A stretch of DNA of 64,000 bases from Hyphomicrobiales bacterium (GTDB taxonomy: Bacteria > Pseudomonadota > Alphaproteobacteria > Rhizobiales > Rhizobiaceae). The notes beneath the pieces were generated by a model. It was not told where the DNA came from, searched no databases, and was given only the letters and a program-made list of their open reading frames with translations. The stretch is from the NCBI GenBank assembly GCA_900473205.1, contig UCLB01000022.1:1-64000 (forward strand), written 5' to 3'. The translations under genes and the position numbers were made by a program. Positions 52,229 through 61,769 of the stretch are shown one piece after another (positions within the stretch are counted from its first letter, which is position 1; each line of letters begins with the position of its first letter).

Positions 52229-53896
52229 ATGTCGGACCCCAACGCCTCCACCCCGAACGTCGTAGAACATGGAGACTGGTGGAGGGGCGCGGTGATCTAT
52301 CAGGTCTATCCGCGCTCGTTTCAAGATACGACCGGCGATGGTTACGGCGATCTGCCCGGCATCACGAAGCGCTTGCCCTATATTTCCTCGCTCGGCGTGG
52401 ATGGCATCTGGCTTTCGCCTTTCTTCACCTCGCCCATGGCGGATATGGGTTATGATGTGTCCGATTATTGCAATGTCGATCCGCTGTTCGGCACGCTGGC
52501 GGATTTCGATGCGCTGATTGCTGAGGCGCACCGGCTGGGGCTGAAGATCATCATCGATCAGGTTATCTCGCACACGTCAGACCAGCATCCCTGGTTCAAG
52601 GACAGCCGCGCCAGCCGCACCAATTCCAAGGCAGACTGGTATGTCTGGGCTGATCCGAAGCCGGACGGTACCGCGCCGACCAACTGGCTCTCCGTCTTCG
52701 GTGGGCCTGCCTGGGAATGGGACGGCGTGCGCAAGCAATATTACATGCACAATTTCCTCGCTTCCCAGCCGGATTTGAACTTCCACAACACCGAGGTTCA
52801 GGATGCGCTGCTGGAAACGGTGCGCTTCTGGCTCGAGCGTGGCGTCGATGGCTTCCGCCTGGATACCGTGAACTACTACTTCCACGACAAGCTGCTGCGC
52901 GATAACCCGCCGCATGAGCCAGACAGTGACGACGCGGGTCTGGATGCGCCTGACGTCAATCCCTACGGCATGCAGAGCCACATTCACGACAAGACGCAGG
53001 TGGAAAACATTGCCTTCCTCCAGCGTTTTCGCGGGCTGCTGGATGAATATCAGGGCCGCATGACGGTGGGCGAGGTGGGCGATGGAGCCCGCTCGCTAAA
53101 AACCGTCGCCGCCTATACGGCAGATGGTGACAAGCTCAACATGTGCTACACCTTCGACCTTCTGGGCGGGGATTTTTCCGCAGGCCATATTCGCGGTGCG
53201 GTGGCCGGGTTTCAGAAAGCCGTTACGGATGGCTGGGTCTGCTGGGCCTTCTCCAACCATGATGTGGTGCGCCATCTCAGCCGCTTTGCCGAGAACAGTG
53301 AAGAACAGACGCGCGTCGCCAAGCTTGCTTTCAGCGTGCTGGCCACGCTTCGCGGCTCCATCTGCCTGTATCAGGGCGAGGAACTGGCGCTGACAGAGGC
53401 GGAACTGGCCTTTGAGGATTTGCGCGATCCATACGGCATCCGCTTCTGGCCTGCCTTCAAGGGCCGCGATGGATGCCGCACGCCGATGGTGTGGGAAACC
53501 GGCAACCCCAATGCAGGCTTCACCACCGCCGAAAAGCCCTGGCTGCCGGTGCCTTACGCCCACGCTATGCTGGCGGCAGACGGGCAGGAGCGCAAGCCGG
53601 ACTCGGTGCTGAACCATTACAAGGCCGTGCTGGCCTTCCGCCGCAACCACGCGGCCCTGCGTGATGGCGACATGGTGTTTCTGGACACCCAGCAGGATTT
53701 GCTGGCCTTCACCCGCCACAAGGGCACCGAAACCCTGCTCTTCGTCTTCAACCTGACGCGAGAACCGGTGGAGTTTCTAATCCCCAAGGATTTGAAGGTG
53801 ACTGAAGTGCTGAGCATGCCAGGCTTCGCGCCGCTGTTCGATGCCGGTATGGTAAAGCTGGATGCGCTGGATGTGTTCTGCGGGAAGCTTGCGTGA
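52229..53896 (+). CDS. Alpha-glucosidase, GH13 family
   Basis: 555 residues from ATG 52229 with GGAGA upstream; the frame is open further upstream without family-like sequence. GH13 catalytic residues are the Asp in GVDGFRLDTVNYY, the Glu in MTVGEVGDGAR and the transition-state Asp in FSNHDVVRHL. No signal peptide, so intracellular. Early WWRGAVIYQVYPRSFQDT is standard for oligo-1,6- or alpha-1,4-glucosidases (aglA group). It cleaves glucose from imported disaccharides such as sucrose, maltose or trehalose analogues. The GNAT gene overlaps it by 4 bp. Confidence 0.92.
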   Translation: MSDPNASTPNVVEHGDWWRGAVIYQVYPRSFQDTTGDGYGDLPGITKRLPYISSLGVDGIWLSPFFTSPMADMGYDVSDYCNVDPLFGTLADFDALIAEAHRLGLKIIIDQVISHTSDQHPWFKDSRASRTNSKADWYVWADPKPDGTAPTNWLSVFGGPAWEWDGVRKQYYMHNFLASQPDLNFHNTEVQDALLETVRFWLERGVDGFRLDTVNYYFHDKLLRDNPPHEPDSDDAGLDAPDVNPYGMQSHIHDKTQVENIAFLQRFRGLLDEYQGRMTVGEVGDGARSLKTVAAYTADGDKLNMCYTFDLLGGDFSAGHIRGAVAGFQKAVTDGWVCWAFSNHDVVRHLSRFAENSEEQTRVAKLAFSVLATLRGSICLYQGEELALTEAELAFEDLRDPYGIRFWPAFKGRDGCRTPMVWETGNPNAGFTTAEKPWLPVPYAHAMLAADGQERKPDSVLNHYKAVLAFRRNHAALRDGDMVFLDTQQDLLAFTRHKGTETLLFVFNLTREPVEFLIPKDLKVTEVLSMPGFAPLFDAGMVKLDALDVFCGKLA

Positions 53897-54387
53897 AGAG
53901 CGAGGTCCTTATTGTTCAGGCAGACGAAACGTCGCTGGATGATTGGGAAAGACTACGCTTCCTCCTGTGGCCGCAAACGTCATTCTCTGGACACCGGGAG
54001 GAACTGAATCAGTTTCTTTCGTCGCCAGAGAAGCAAGCTGCTTTCATTGCTTATTCGGAAGTGGGGGGCGCAATCGGTTTCGCTGAGGTCTGCCTGCGTT
54101 ACGATTACGTCAATGGATGCAATACATCCCCCGTCGCTTTTCTGGAGGGTATTTTCGTCGATGAAGCGCATCGCAGAATGGGCATCGCGCGCGCATTGTT
54201 CGAACGGGTGGTGGCTTGGTCGCAGAGCAAAGGTGTGGAGGAAATTGCTTCTGATGCAGGTGTCGAAAATCGCAATTCGCACATCATGCACGAGGCTCTT
54301 GGGTTTGAAGAAACCGAAAGGGTCGTCTACTTCCGACGCAAGCTTACAAAATACCCTTCGTCATCTCAGGGTCTAGGCTCAGAATGA
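53893..54387 (+). CDS. AAC(6')-I-like aminoglycoside/GNAT acetyltransferase
   Basis: 164 residues from GTG 53893, which overlaps the alpha-glucosidase stop. Its sequence follows the chromosomal AAC(6')-I enzymes closely: LDDWERLRFLLWP, RYDYVNGCNTSPVAFLEGIF, VDEAHRRMGIARALF (acetyl-CoA loop), EIASDAGVENRNSHIMHEAL and GFEETERVVYFRRKL. Such enzymes N6'-acetylate aminoglycosides. Whether this one confers resistance is unknown. The last 44 bp overlap the convergent HD-GYP gene, and the C-terminal tail past RRKL has no family counterpart, which suggests read-through beyond the original end. Confidence 0.85.
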   Translation: MKSEVLIVQADETSLDDWERLRFLLWPQTSFSGHREELNQFLSSPEKQAAFIAYSEVGGAIGFAEVCLRYDYVNGCNTSPVAFLEGIFVDEAHRRMGIARALFERVVAWSQSKGVEEIASDAGVENRNSHIMHEALGFEETERVVYFRRKLTKYPSSSQGLGSE

Positions 54388-55327
54388 ATTGCCAGAGCAG
54401 GGTTTTGTCGAACTGGTCTTCGCGGCACATCATCCAGCTCAGCGCCTGTTGCGATGACCAGCCCTTTTTGTAGGGTCGGGTGGAGGTCAGGGCGTCGAAG
54501 ACGTCGCAGATGGTGCTCATCCGCACTTCGACGCTGATTTGCTCAGCGCCCAGCCTGTCGGGATATCCTTTGCCGTCCAGCCTCTCGTGGTGGGAGCGGC
54601 AGATATCGAGAACCAGCTTGGGCATGCTCAAATGCGAAGACAGCAACTCGTAACCCCGTTCGGGGTGCTGTTCGATGAGCTTGCGCTCTGCGGCATTCAA
54701 CGGTCCCTGCTTTTGCAGAACCTGCTTGGGAATGGTCAGCTTGCCGATATCGTGCAGAATACCGGCCATGCACAGATGCTCGATGGTTTCGTCATCCATA
54801 TGCATGGACCGACCGAAGTGGAGCAAAAGGGCGGCAACGGCAAGGGAATGGACGAAGGTCGCGCTATCACGAAAGCGCAGACGCGACATGCCGATGTAAA
54901 GGGAAGGGTTTTCCTCCATCGTGCGCGCCACATCGCTGACCAGCGGCGTAAAGGCTTCCATCGTAATGGTTCGGCCCAGGCAGACATCTTCGATCAGCGA
55001 ACGGGCTTCCGCAGCGTGGCCGTGGATTTTCCGGGCCGTTTCGAATTTATCTTGCTTGGTTGCAGTGGTGATGTTGCGACAGCCGGACGGATGATAGGAG
55101 CTGGAAATATCACGGCCAAGCGCGGTATTTATGAAGACAGCGCTGATATTGCTGTTGAGGATGATGTCGATTTCCTGGCCGGATCTGACCGTAAAACGCC
55201 TGCCGAGTTTTGGATTGTCCTGCCAGGCGCCTTCGAGTGCCTCGACAAACATGCCAACCTTCAATTGCGACTTATCAATCCTCGTTACGACCACAAGATG
55301 CTCCGGCAGTGATACTGCGTCTCCCAT
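54344..55327 (-). CDS. HD-GYP domain protein (cyclic-di-GMP phosphodiesterase family)
   Basis: 327 residues. N-terminal DUF3391-like region (KSQLKVGMFVEALEGAW), then the HD-GYP domain with HDIGKLTIPKQVL and the defining HHERLDGKGYPDRL. The metal ligands of the HD site are present and the GYP loop is intact, so it should be able to hydrolyse c-di-GMP. Cytosolic; no receiver domain. It controls motility or biofilm switching by inference from the family. Confidence 0.92.
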   Translation of the reverse strand: MGDAVSLPEHLVVVTRIDKSQLKVGMFVEALEGAWQDNPKLGRRFTVRSGQEIDIILNSNISAVFINTALGRDISSSYHPSGCRNITTATKQDKFETARKIHGHAAEARSLIEDVCLGRTITMEAFTPLVSDVARTMEENPSLYIGMSRLRFRDSATFVHSLAVAALLLHFGRSMHMDDETIEHLCMAGILHDIGKLTIPKQVLQKQGPLNAAERKLIEQHPERGYELLSSHLSMPKLVLDICRSHHERLDGKGYPDRLGAEQISVEVRMSTICDVFDALTSTRPYKKGWSSQQALSWMMCREDQFDKTLLWQFILSLDPEMTKGIL

Positions 55328-55391
55328 AACTAGTTGTTTAACGTAACTGTCTTAATTTAATATGAGTATGTTTTTATATTTGGAATGTCAC

Positions 55392-57107
55392 TTAGAATGA
55401 CGCCTGGGTCGAGCTGATCAGCGCAAAACGGTCCACATCCACCATGCCCATGTCTGATATCTTCAGATGCGGGATGACCGGCAGCGGCAGGAAGGCCACC
55501 TGCAGGAAGGGTTCTTCCAGCGTGGTGCCCAGCGCATAGGCTGCCTTGCGTAGATCATGCAGCGTATCGCGCACGGTCTCATAGGGCTCAAGGCTCATCA
55601 GGCCTGCGACTGGCAGGGCGATCTCACCCGTCACCTTGCCGTCTTCCACGACCACGAAACCGCCTTTGATTTCGCCGAGCCGGTTTGCGGCTTGGGCCAT
55701 GTCGTCTTCACTGACACCGACAACGCAGATATTGTGGCTGTCATGCCCAACGGTGGAGGCAATCGCGCCCTTCTTCAGGCCAAAGCCCTTCACGAAGCCG
55801 TTGGCGTGGTTGCCGTTTTTGCCGTGACGCTCGATGACGGCGACCTTGATGATGTCGTTGTCCAGATCGACGCTCGTCTGGTTGCCATCCGAGGGAAGTG
55901 TGTAACGCCGATGTTCGGTGATGATCTTGCCGGGCATGACGCCGATGACAGGCGTTTCGCCTTCGGTAACGGGAACGCCGAAATGCGACGCCTGAACGGG
56001 ACGCGCCTTGACGCTGTCGAGACCAACGGGTGCAACGGGTTTGCGGGTGGCGAACAGATCGTCGGTCACTCTGCGCCCGCCGGAAAACACCATGCTCGCT
56101 TTGCAGTTCTGCAAAGTGTCGATCACGGCAAGATCGGCCCGCCAGCCGGGGGCGACGAGTCCGCGATCCCGTAGCCCGAAGGCTTTGGCGGCCGAAATGG
56201 AGGCGGCGCGGTAGATGGCCAGCGGTTCCACGCCATTGGCGATGGCCGTGCGGATCATGTAGTCGAGATGCCCCTGTTCGGCGATATCCAGCGGGTTGCG
56301 GTCATCGGTGCACAGCGCGAGATAAGGCGACAGACGCTCGGTAATGATCGGCATCAGCGAATGCAGGTCTTTGGACACAGAGCCTTCGCGCACCAGAATG
56401 TGCATGCCCTTGCGGATTTTCTCCAGCGCTTCCTTGGCGGTCGTGCATTCATGCTCAGTGCGAATACCGGCGGAGAGATAACCATTGAGCGCCGTGCCGG
56501 ACAGCAGCGGTGCGTGGCCATCGATATGCTGGCCCTGAAATGCTTCGAGCTTGGCCATGCAGATCGGGTCTTTGTGGATGACGCCGGGGAAATTCATGAA
56601 CTCGGCAAGGCCGATGACCTTGGGATGATTGCAAAACGGCAGCAGCTTTTCGATGGGCAGATCGGCACCGGATGTTTCCAGATGCGTGGCTGGCACGCAG
56701 GAGGACAGCTGGACGCGAATGTCCATGATGGTTTCCAGCGAGGAATCCAGAAAGAACTGAATGCCTTCCGCGCCCAGCACGTTGGCAATCTCATGCGGAT
56801 CGCAGATCGCGGTCGTTACGCCATAGGGCAGAACGCAGCGGTCGAACTCATGCGGCGTGACCAGCGAGGATTCGATGTGCAGATGCGTATCGATGAAACC
56901 GGGAACGACGATCTTGCCGGTGATGTCGATGACCTCGACGCCCTCATAATCCTCGCAGGTCCCGATGATGGTATCGCCGCAGATGGCGATGTCGGATGCG
57001 ACAAGTTCGCCTGTAACGAGGTCGAAAAAGCGACCGCCCTTCAGCACGATGTCGGCCTTCTCGCGGCCCGTTCCCTGGTCGATCCTGCGCTCGAGTGCCG
57101 ATGCCAT
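55392..57107 (-). CDS. ade: Adenine deaminase
   Basis: 571 residues, in the normal range for bacterial COG1001 adenine deaminases. Amidohydrolase motifs: [42 protein letters not shown] and [13 protein letters not shown]. It deaminates adenine to hypoxanthine, which xanthine dehydrogenase from this same window can take on to urate. It is read alone, followed at the gene end by an AT-rich gap before the HD-GYP gene. Confidence 0.95.
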   Translation of the reverse strand: MASALERRIDQGTGREKADIVLKGGRFFDLVTGELVASDIAICGDTIIGTCEDYEGVEVIDITGKIVVPGFIDTHLHIESSLVTPHEFDRCVLPYGVTTAICDPHEIANVLGAEGIQFFLDSSLETIMDIRVQLSSCVPATHLETSGADLPIEKLLPFCNHPKVIGLAEFMNFPGVIHKDPICMAKLEAFQGQHIDGHAPLLSGTALNGYLSAGIRTEHECTTAKEALEKIRKGMHILVREGSVSKDLHSLMPIITERLSPYLALCTDDRNPLDIAEQGHLDYMIRTAIANGVEPLAIYRAASISAAKAFGLRDRGLVAPGWRADLAVIDTLQNCKASMVFSGGRRVTDDLFATRKPVAPVGLDSVKARPVQASHFGVPVTEGETPVIGVMPGKIITEHRRYTLPSDGNQTSVDLDNDIIKVAVIERHGKNGNHANGFVKGFGLKKGAIASTVGHDSHNICVVGVSEDDMAQAANRLGEIKGGFVVVEDGKVTGEIALPVAGLMSLEPYETVRDTLHDLRKAAYALGTTLEEPFLQVAFLPLPVIPHLKISDMGMVDVDRFALISSTQASF

Positions 57108-57177
57108 GCTTCACCTCATTGCGATTCTGCCGTTGCGGCAGAGTAAGCCAGACCAGCGGAGGGCTTGTCCAGCTTGT

Positions 57178-57211
57178 AAAAATAAAACCGGGCGCGAAGG
57201 TCGCACCCGGT
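57178..57211 (-). terminator. Rho-independent terminator after the amino-acid binding protein gene
   Basis: On the reverse strand ACCGGGTGCGA and CGCGCCCGGT form a stem of about 10 bp with a G-T pair, followed by TTTTATTTTT. It lies about 25 bp after the stop codon of the binding protein gene and before ade. Confidence 0.85.
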
Positions 57212-57235
57212 CATCTCAATTCTATCCGTGGTGGA

Positions 57236-58342
57236 TTACTCGGCAGAAACGATCTTGCCGTCTTCCCACTTGTAAAGTGCGAATGCTTGCGATGTCAGAT
57301 CGCCGGTTTCGCCGTAGGTCAGCTTGCCAATGGCGGTTGCAACCGGCTCGCCGGACTTGAGGGCCTTTGCAACGGCTTCGGAGTCTTCTGCGCTGCCAGC
57401 CTTTTCAATACCGGCTTTCAGCACTTCAACGGCTGCATAGGCGTTCAGCGTGAAGGCTTCTGCGGGAATGTTAGCGGCCTTCAGCGCGTCTGCTGCGGCC
57501 TTGGAGTCGGCGCTCTTGGTGGCGTCGGCAGCGTTGGTGAAGATGGTACCCGCTGCTGCATTGCCGCCGATGCTCCAGAATTCGGAGTTGGACAGGCCGT
57601 CGCCGCCGATAACCGTTGCCTTGGCACCGGCGTCTTTCAACTGGCGAACCAGCAGACCGGCTTCGGGGTGATAGCCGCCGAAATAAACAACGTCGACATT
57701 TTCAGACTTCAGACGGGTCGTCAGCGCGCTCAGATCTTTTTCACCCGGCGTCAGGGCATCGTAGAACACTTCGGTCACGCCGCCATCGTTGAGCGTCTTC
57801 TTGAAGGAATCCGCCAGGCCTTTGCCATAGGCACCCTTGTCGTGAATGACAGCGATGCGGCGGTCCTTGAGCTGCGCCAGAACCAGCTTGGCAGCCACTT
57901 CGGCCTGCTGGTCGTCACGACCGCAGGTGCGCAGCACGTTCCACAGTTCGCGGTTCGTGAGGTCAGGCGCGGTCGCCGTTGGGGTGACCATCAGGATGCC
58001 GTTTTCGGCGAAAACGTCAGACGCGGGAATTGCAACGCCCGAGGTGACGGGGCCGACCACGAAACGAATGCCTTCGGCAACCAGCTGGTTGGCGGCGGAA
58101 ACGCCCTGCTTGGGCTCGCCACCATCATCCGCCAGCTTCAGAACGACCTGCTCGCCCAGAATGCCGCCATTCTTGTTGATGACGTCAACAGCAGTCTGTG
58201 CGCCGTTCTTCACCTGATCGCCATAGGCGGCAACCGGACCTGTCAGCGGCGCGATGAGGCCGATGACGATCTCTGCATGGGCCAGCGGCGCGAAAGCAAC
58301 GGAAGCGGCGAGCGTCAGGCCCGATAAAATTTTGAATTTCAT
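57236..58342 (-). CDS. livJ: ABC transporter substrate-binding protein, branched-chain amino-acid type
   Basis: 368 residues with signal peptide [18 protein letters not shown] ending at HA. The LIVBP family is recognisable from [51 protein letters not shown], and the disulfide-containing [13 protein letters not shown]. It is a periplasmic binding protein for leucine, isoleucine, valine or other small amino acids. The membrane and ATPase genes livHMGF are not adjacent, so this is an orphan binding subunit. Confidence 0.9.
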   Translation of the reverse strand: MKFKILSGLTLAASVAFAPLAHAEIVIGLIAPLTGPVAAYGDQVKNGAQTAVDVINKNGGILGEQVVLKLADDGGEPKQGVSAANQLVAEGIRFVVGPVTSGVAIPASDVFAENGILMVTPTATAPDLTNRELWNVLRTCGRDDQQAEVAAKLVLAQLKDRRIAVIHDKGAYGKGLADSFKKTLNDGGVTEVFYDALTPGEKDLSALTTRLKSENVDVVYFGGYHPEAGLLVRQLKDAGAKATVIGGDGLSNSEFWSIGGNAAAGTIFTNAADATKSADSKAAADALKAANIPAEAFTLNAYAAVEVLKAGIEKAGSAEDSEAVAKALKSGEPVATAIGKLTYGETGDLTSQAFALYKWEDGKIVSAE

Positions 58343-58627
58343 TGCAGTCTCTCCTTGGGTTGGGTCGTCCCCGGTATTTCGGCGGGAGGCCGGGCGCTCG
58401 ATGCGGCGCAGATCAACCGTTCCTCCGGACGACGAGGTGTCGTTTCATATTTGATTTCCGACATCCTGTTCCCGTCATACCCGCCAGACGCGATTCCGCA
58501 AGCCATGTTTGATCCAAAACGGGTGGAATGGCGTAAATCCTCTGTGAGGGCGGGCGCAAAGGCCTCAACTCACCGTCAATCCATATGGCATCTGGCTTTT
58601 CGTCGTGTTGAGGAGGATAGTGCCGTC

Positions 58628-59797
58628 ATGACATCGACTGACGACGAATTTCTGAAAGAACTGCCGGTCTTCTTGCATTTTGAGGATGTTGCGGACCCGA
58701 CGCTCTATCGTGCCCTACCGGATGGCTGGGCGCTGGCCCTGGCTGACATCATCGATTCCACCGGTGCCATCGATGCTGGGCGATACAAGGCCGTCAACAT
58801 GGCCGGGGCCGGTGTCATTTCCGGCATTCTCAACGCGTTGGGTCGCCATGATCTGCCCTTCATCTTTGGCGGCGATGGTGCAGCCGTTGCCATCCCTCCC
58901 TCGCAGGTCGAGGCGGCGCGCGAAGCCTTGTCGAAAGTGCAAAGCTGGGTGGCTGACGACATCGGTTTGAAGCTGCGGGCGGCCATCGTGCCGCTTTCCG
59001 CCATTCGCGAAAACGGGCTGGATGTGCGCGTGGCACGGTTTCAGGCCAGCGACGACGTGTCCTATGCTATGTTTTCCGGCGGCGGAAATCACTGGGCCGA
59101 TGAGCAGATGAAGCAGGGGCTCTATTTGGTCGAAGCGGCTGGTCGTGGCGAGCGCCCCGATTTGACCGGGCTATCCTGCCGTTGGAACCCGATTGAGACC
59201 ACCCATGGGAAGGTCGTGTCGATCATCGCCTTGCCCGGTCCGACGGGTGATGCGCTGGCTTTTCGCGAGATCGTCTCGGAGATCGTGGCACTTGCCAGTG
59301 AGGACGGGCGCGGCGGGCATCCGATTCCCGTCGATGGGCCACCGCTTGGCTTCATCCGCGAGGGGCTGGTGCTCGAAGCGCGCGCGCTTTCCGCTTACCG
59401 CGACAGAATTTCGCAATTGCGCAAGGCGGCGTGGGTGCTGTTTCAAACCGCGCTGATTGCGGTGCTTTACGGTTTGCGCAAGCCGGTGGGGCGGTTCGAT
59501 CCGGTGCAATACAAACGCTCGGTCGCCAGCAATACGGACTTCCGCAAATTCGATGACGGGCTGAAAATGACCATTGATGTCGATCCTGAGCGTCTGAAAC
59601 GGATCAAGTCCCGGCTGGAGGGCGCTGCCCGCGAAGGCATCTGCTACTACGGCCTGCATGAGCAGGATACGGCGCTGGTCACCTGCATCGTACCGTCACC
59701 GCTGTCCAAGGATCACATGCACTTCGTTGATGGCGGGGAGGGTGGTTATGCGAGGGCTGCCACCAATCTCAAGGCGCAGATGCTGCCCGCCGAATGA
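58628..59797 (+). CDS. DUF3095 family protein with nucleotide-cyclase-like motifs
   Basis: 389 residues from ATG 58628 (GAGGAGGATAG upstream); the open frame before it is not conserved-looking. The N-terminal half holds LALADIIDSTGAI with Asp40 and PFIFGGDGAAVAI with Asp83, the placement of the two metal-binding aspartates of class III nucleotidyl cyclases. The segment AVNMAGAGVISGILN sits between them. The C-terminal half is unassigned (AAWVLFQTALIAVLYGL is a hydrophobic stretch). No membrane anchor is certain. DUF3095 has no established function; a cyclase or related nucleotide-binding role is inference. Confidence 0.78.
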   Translation: MTSTDDEFLKELPVFLHFEDVADPTLYRALPDGWALALADIIDSTGAIDAGRYKAVNMAGAGVISGILNALGRHDLPFIFGGDGAAVAIPPSQVEAAREALSKVQSWVADDIGLKLRAAIVPLSAIRENGLDVRVARFQASDDVSYAMFSGGGNHWADEQMKQGLYLVEAAGRGERPDLTGLSCRWNPIETTHGKVVSIIALPGPTGDALAFREIVSEIVALASEDGRGGHPIPVDGPPLGFIREGLVLEARALSAYRDRISQLRKAAWVLFQTALIAVLYGLRKPVGRFDPVQYKRSVASNTDFRKFDDGLKMTIDVDPERLKRIKSRLEGAAREGICYYGLHEQDTALVTCIVPSPLSKDHMHFVDGGEGGYARAATNLKAQMLPAE

Positions 59798-59905
59798 CGG
59801 CAGCAAAAAGCGCCACGCGTTCGATGGAACTCATGGCGCTCAACAGATTTCAACGGGCGTCGGAAGCTTTAATGAAACTTCCGATCCTTGATGTCATGTT
59901 GCTGC

Positions 59906-60232
59906 TTAAGCAGCGGTCTTTTCAGCGTTGGCGGTTGCGGGAGCGCAATAAATCGCTTCCAGCGTCGCCAGGATTTTTTTGACCGATTCCGAGGTGCTGG
60001 AATAGTAGATTGTCTGCGCGTCGCGGCGTGTCTTGACCAGTCGCTGTGCACGCAGTTTGGACAGGTGCTGGGAGAGAGCGGACTGGCTGAGGCCGACCTG
60101 CGTTGCGAGAACGCCAACTGGCACTTCACCTTCAACGAGACTGCAAAGGATCATCAACCGCTTTGGGTTTGCCATTGCGGAAAGAAGCCCTGCGGCTGCA
60201 TTGGACTGTTCTGAAAGAGATTCTGTATTCAT
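59906..60232 (-). CDS. nolR: ArsR-family regulator, NolR-like
   Basis: 108 residues. Winged helix with the sequence LLSAMANPKRLMIL, then GLSQSALSQHLSKLR and RRDAQTIYYSST, nearly the same as Sinorhizobium NolR, the repressor of nodulation and other genes. It differs in having Cys30 (ILCSLVEGE) and Cys96 (AIYCAP), the two positions used as the persulfide/disulfide pair in the BigR/SqrR branch. Dimerises and binds DNA in the cytosol. In a non-nodulating organism it more likely controls motility, growth or stress genes. Confidence 0.87.
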   Translation of the reverse strand: MNTESLSEQSNAAAGLLSAMANPKRLMILCSLVEGEVPVGVLATQVGLSQSALSQHLSKLRAQRLVKTRRDAQTIYYSSTSESVKKILATLEAIYCAPATANAEKTAA

Positions 60233-60722
60233 ATTCTCACTTCTCCTGAGTGAAGCCCGCCCCGGACTGTCTCAATCGCAAAACTAAATGTTATATGGCC
60301 TAAGTGTATCAATTCGGTAAGATCGTTGTATATACCTAAATCTAAGGTACAGCCTACTCTTTATTAGCAATATATGAAATTCATGTGTTTCCGTGTGTGT
60401 GTGCACAAAAATAGTCGAATGTTCTTTCTTTAGAGTTCGCCATGAATTTCCATAAACGAATATTCCCGGTTGTGTGGAAATGAAGGTAATTCATTTTCTT
60501 TTTGCTAAAATGATTATGTCCGTGAATTATTTTCACTTTTTCAGCCCGGGCTCCTAAATTTCGCACTGCGTCATTTCGGAAGTTGGAATGCAGTCTGACA
60601 GATTTTGTCGATTCTGGGCGCTCGCTGACAATTTTTCGTTGTGGTCGATTGCGGTCTTTTTGACCGGGGCTGGGCATGGCAGATTCATCTGCGGCGCTGC
60701 CGGGCAACGCCGCAGATGAGAC
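60233..60722. promoter_or_regulatory. AT-rich region upstream of nolR
   Basis: 490 bp, AT-rich from about 60280 to 60560, with no gene that I can support. ACCT and AGGT at 60334-60348 frame an imperfect palindrome containing TTAG motifs on the reverse strand, a partial fit to the published NolR box, about 100 bp before the start; autoregulation is possible. The right end holds the hairpin after choV. Confidence 0.4.
60685..60719 (-). terminator. Hairpin after choV
   Basis: TCATCTGCGGCG and CGCCGCAGATGA form a perfect 12-bp stem with an 11-nt loop, 4 bp after the choV stop. There is no T-run, so it may instead stabilise the 3' end of the cho message. Confidence 0.5.
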
Positions 60723-61769
60723 TTATCGTCTTCTGTGCCGCGTCAGTCCGCGAACGATATCGTCCGCAGACACGGTGCCTACCACCGCACCATTATCGAC
60801 AATGCCGATCGCGCCGGGCTGCTTTGCCATGGCGTCGAGAATATCGACCAGCGGGGCGGTTGGTCGTGCCGTACCGGATACGGAAAGACCGGCATTCTGC
60901 GCGGTTACGCCCGGCTGCATCACGTCAGCCGCCGTCAGCATGGAAATCGGGTTCATGTTCTGCACGAAGTCCGCGACATACTGGTTGGACGGGGCTTTGA
61001 CGATTTCCTGCGGTGTGCCGCACTGGATGATGTGGCCGCCATCCATCATGGCAATGCGATTGCCGATGCGGAACGCTTCGTCCAGATCGTGGCTGACGAA
61101 CAGGATGGTCTTCTTCAACCGGCTTTGGAACTCCAGCAACTCATCCTGAAGGCGGCTGCGGATCAGTGGGTCCAGCGCAGAGAAGGGCTCGTCCATCAAA
61201 AGGATGGGTGCACCAGTTGCAAAGGCGCGGGCCAGACCCACACGCTGCTGCATACCGCCGGAGAGTTCGCCCACCTTGCGGGTGGCCCAATCCGACAGAT
61301 TGACGAGTTCCAGCTGTTCCGCCACGCGTTTCTTGCGCTCTGCTTCCCGCATGCCGGATAGTTCCAGACCGAAGCCGACATTGTCGGCCACATTGCGCCA
61401 TGGCAGCAATCCAAACTGCTGGAAGACCATGGACACCGTGTGGGTGCGCAAATCCCGCAGCGCCTTGGTCGATGTCTTGTACGGGTCGATATAGCCCGAT
61501 GACGTCTTGACGCTGACATTGCCGCGAACGACGGGTGCCAGACGGTTGACCGCGCGCAGAAGCGTGGATTTGCCCGAGCCGGACAGGCCCATCAGAACGA
61601 GGATTTCGCCTTCTTTCACTGTCAGCGAAGCATTGGCCACACCCAGCACAAGGCCGGTCTGCTTGTTGATCTCGGCTCTGGTTCTGCCCGCATCCAGCAG
61701 CGGCAGTGCCTGAGAGGGGTTGTCGCCGAAGATGATATCGACATTTTCGAATATGATCGCGTCACTCAT
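60723..61769 (-). CDS. choV: Choline ABC transporter ATP-binding protein
   Basis: 348 residues. Walker A GLSGSGKSTLLRA, signature LSGGMQQRVGLA, Walker B ILLMDEPFSALD and a C-terminal CBS-type regulatory region. OpuA/ProV/ChoV group, with the N-terminal extension (about 50 residues before the Walker A strand) typical of it. It powers choline uptake. Overlaps choW by 4 bp. Confidence 0.93.
   Translation of the reverse strand: MSDAIIFENVDIIFGDNPSQALPLLDAGRTRAEINKQTGLVLGVANASLTVKEGEILVLMGLSGSGKSTLLRAVNRLAPVVRGNVSVKTSSGYIDPYKTSTKALRDLRTHTVSMVFQQFGLLPWRNVADNVGFGLELSGMREAERKKRVAEQLELVNLSDWATRKVGELSGGMQQRVGLARAFATGAPILLMDEPFSALDPLIRSRLQDELLEFQSRLKKTILFVSHDLDEAFRIGNRIAMMDGGHIIQCGTPQEIVKAPSNQYVADFVQNMNPISMLTAADVMQPGVTAQNAGLSVSGTARPTAPLVDILDAMAKQPGAIGIVDNGAVVGTVSADDIVRGLTRHRRR

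Noticed and set aside
60381-60707. Reverse-strand open frame of about 108 codons upstream of nolR
   Set aside because: It lies in the AT-rich gap, has no ribosome site of note, no family-like segment, and biased composition.
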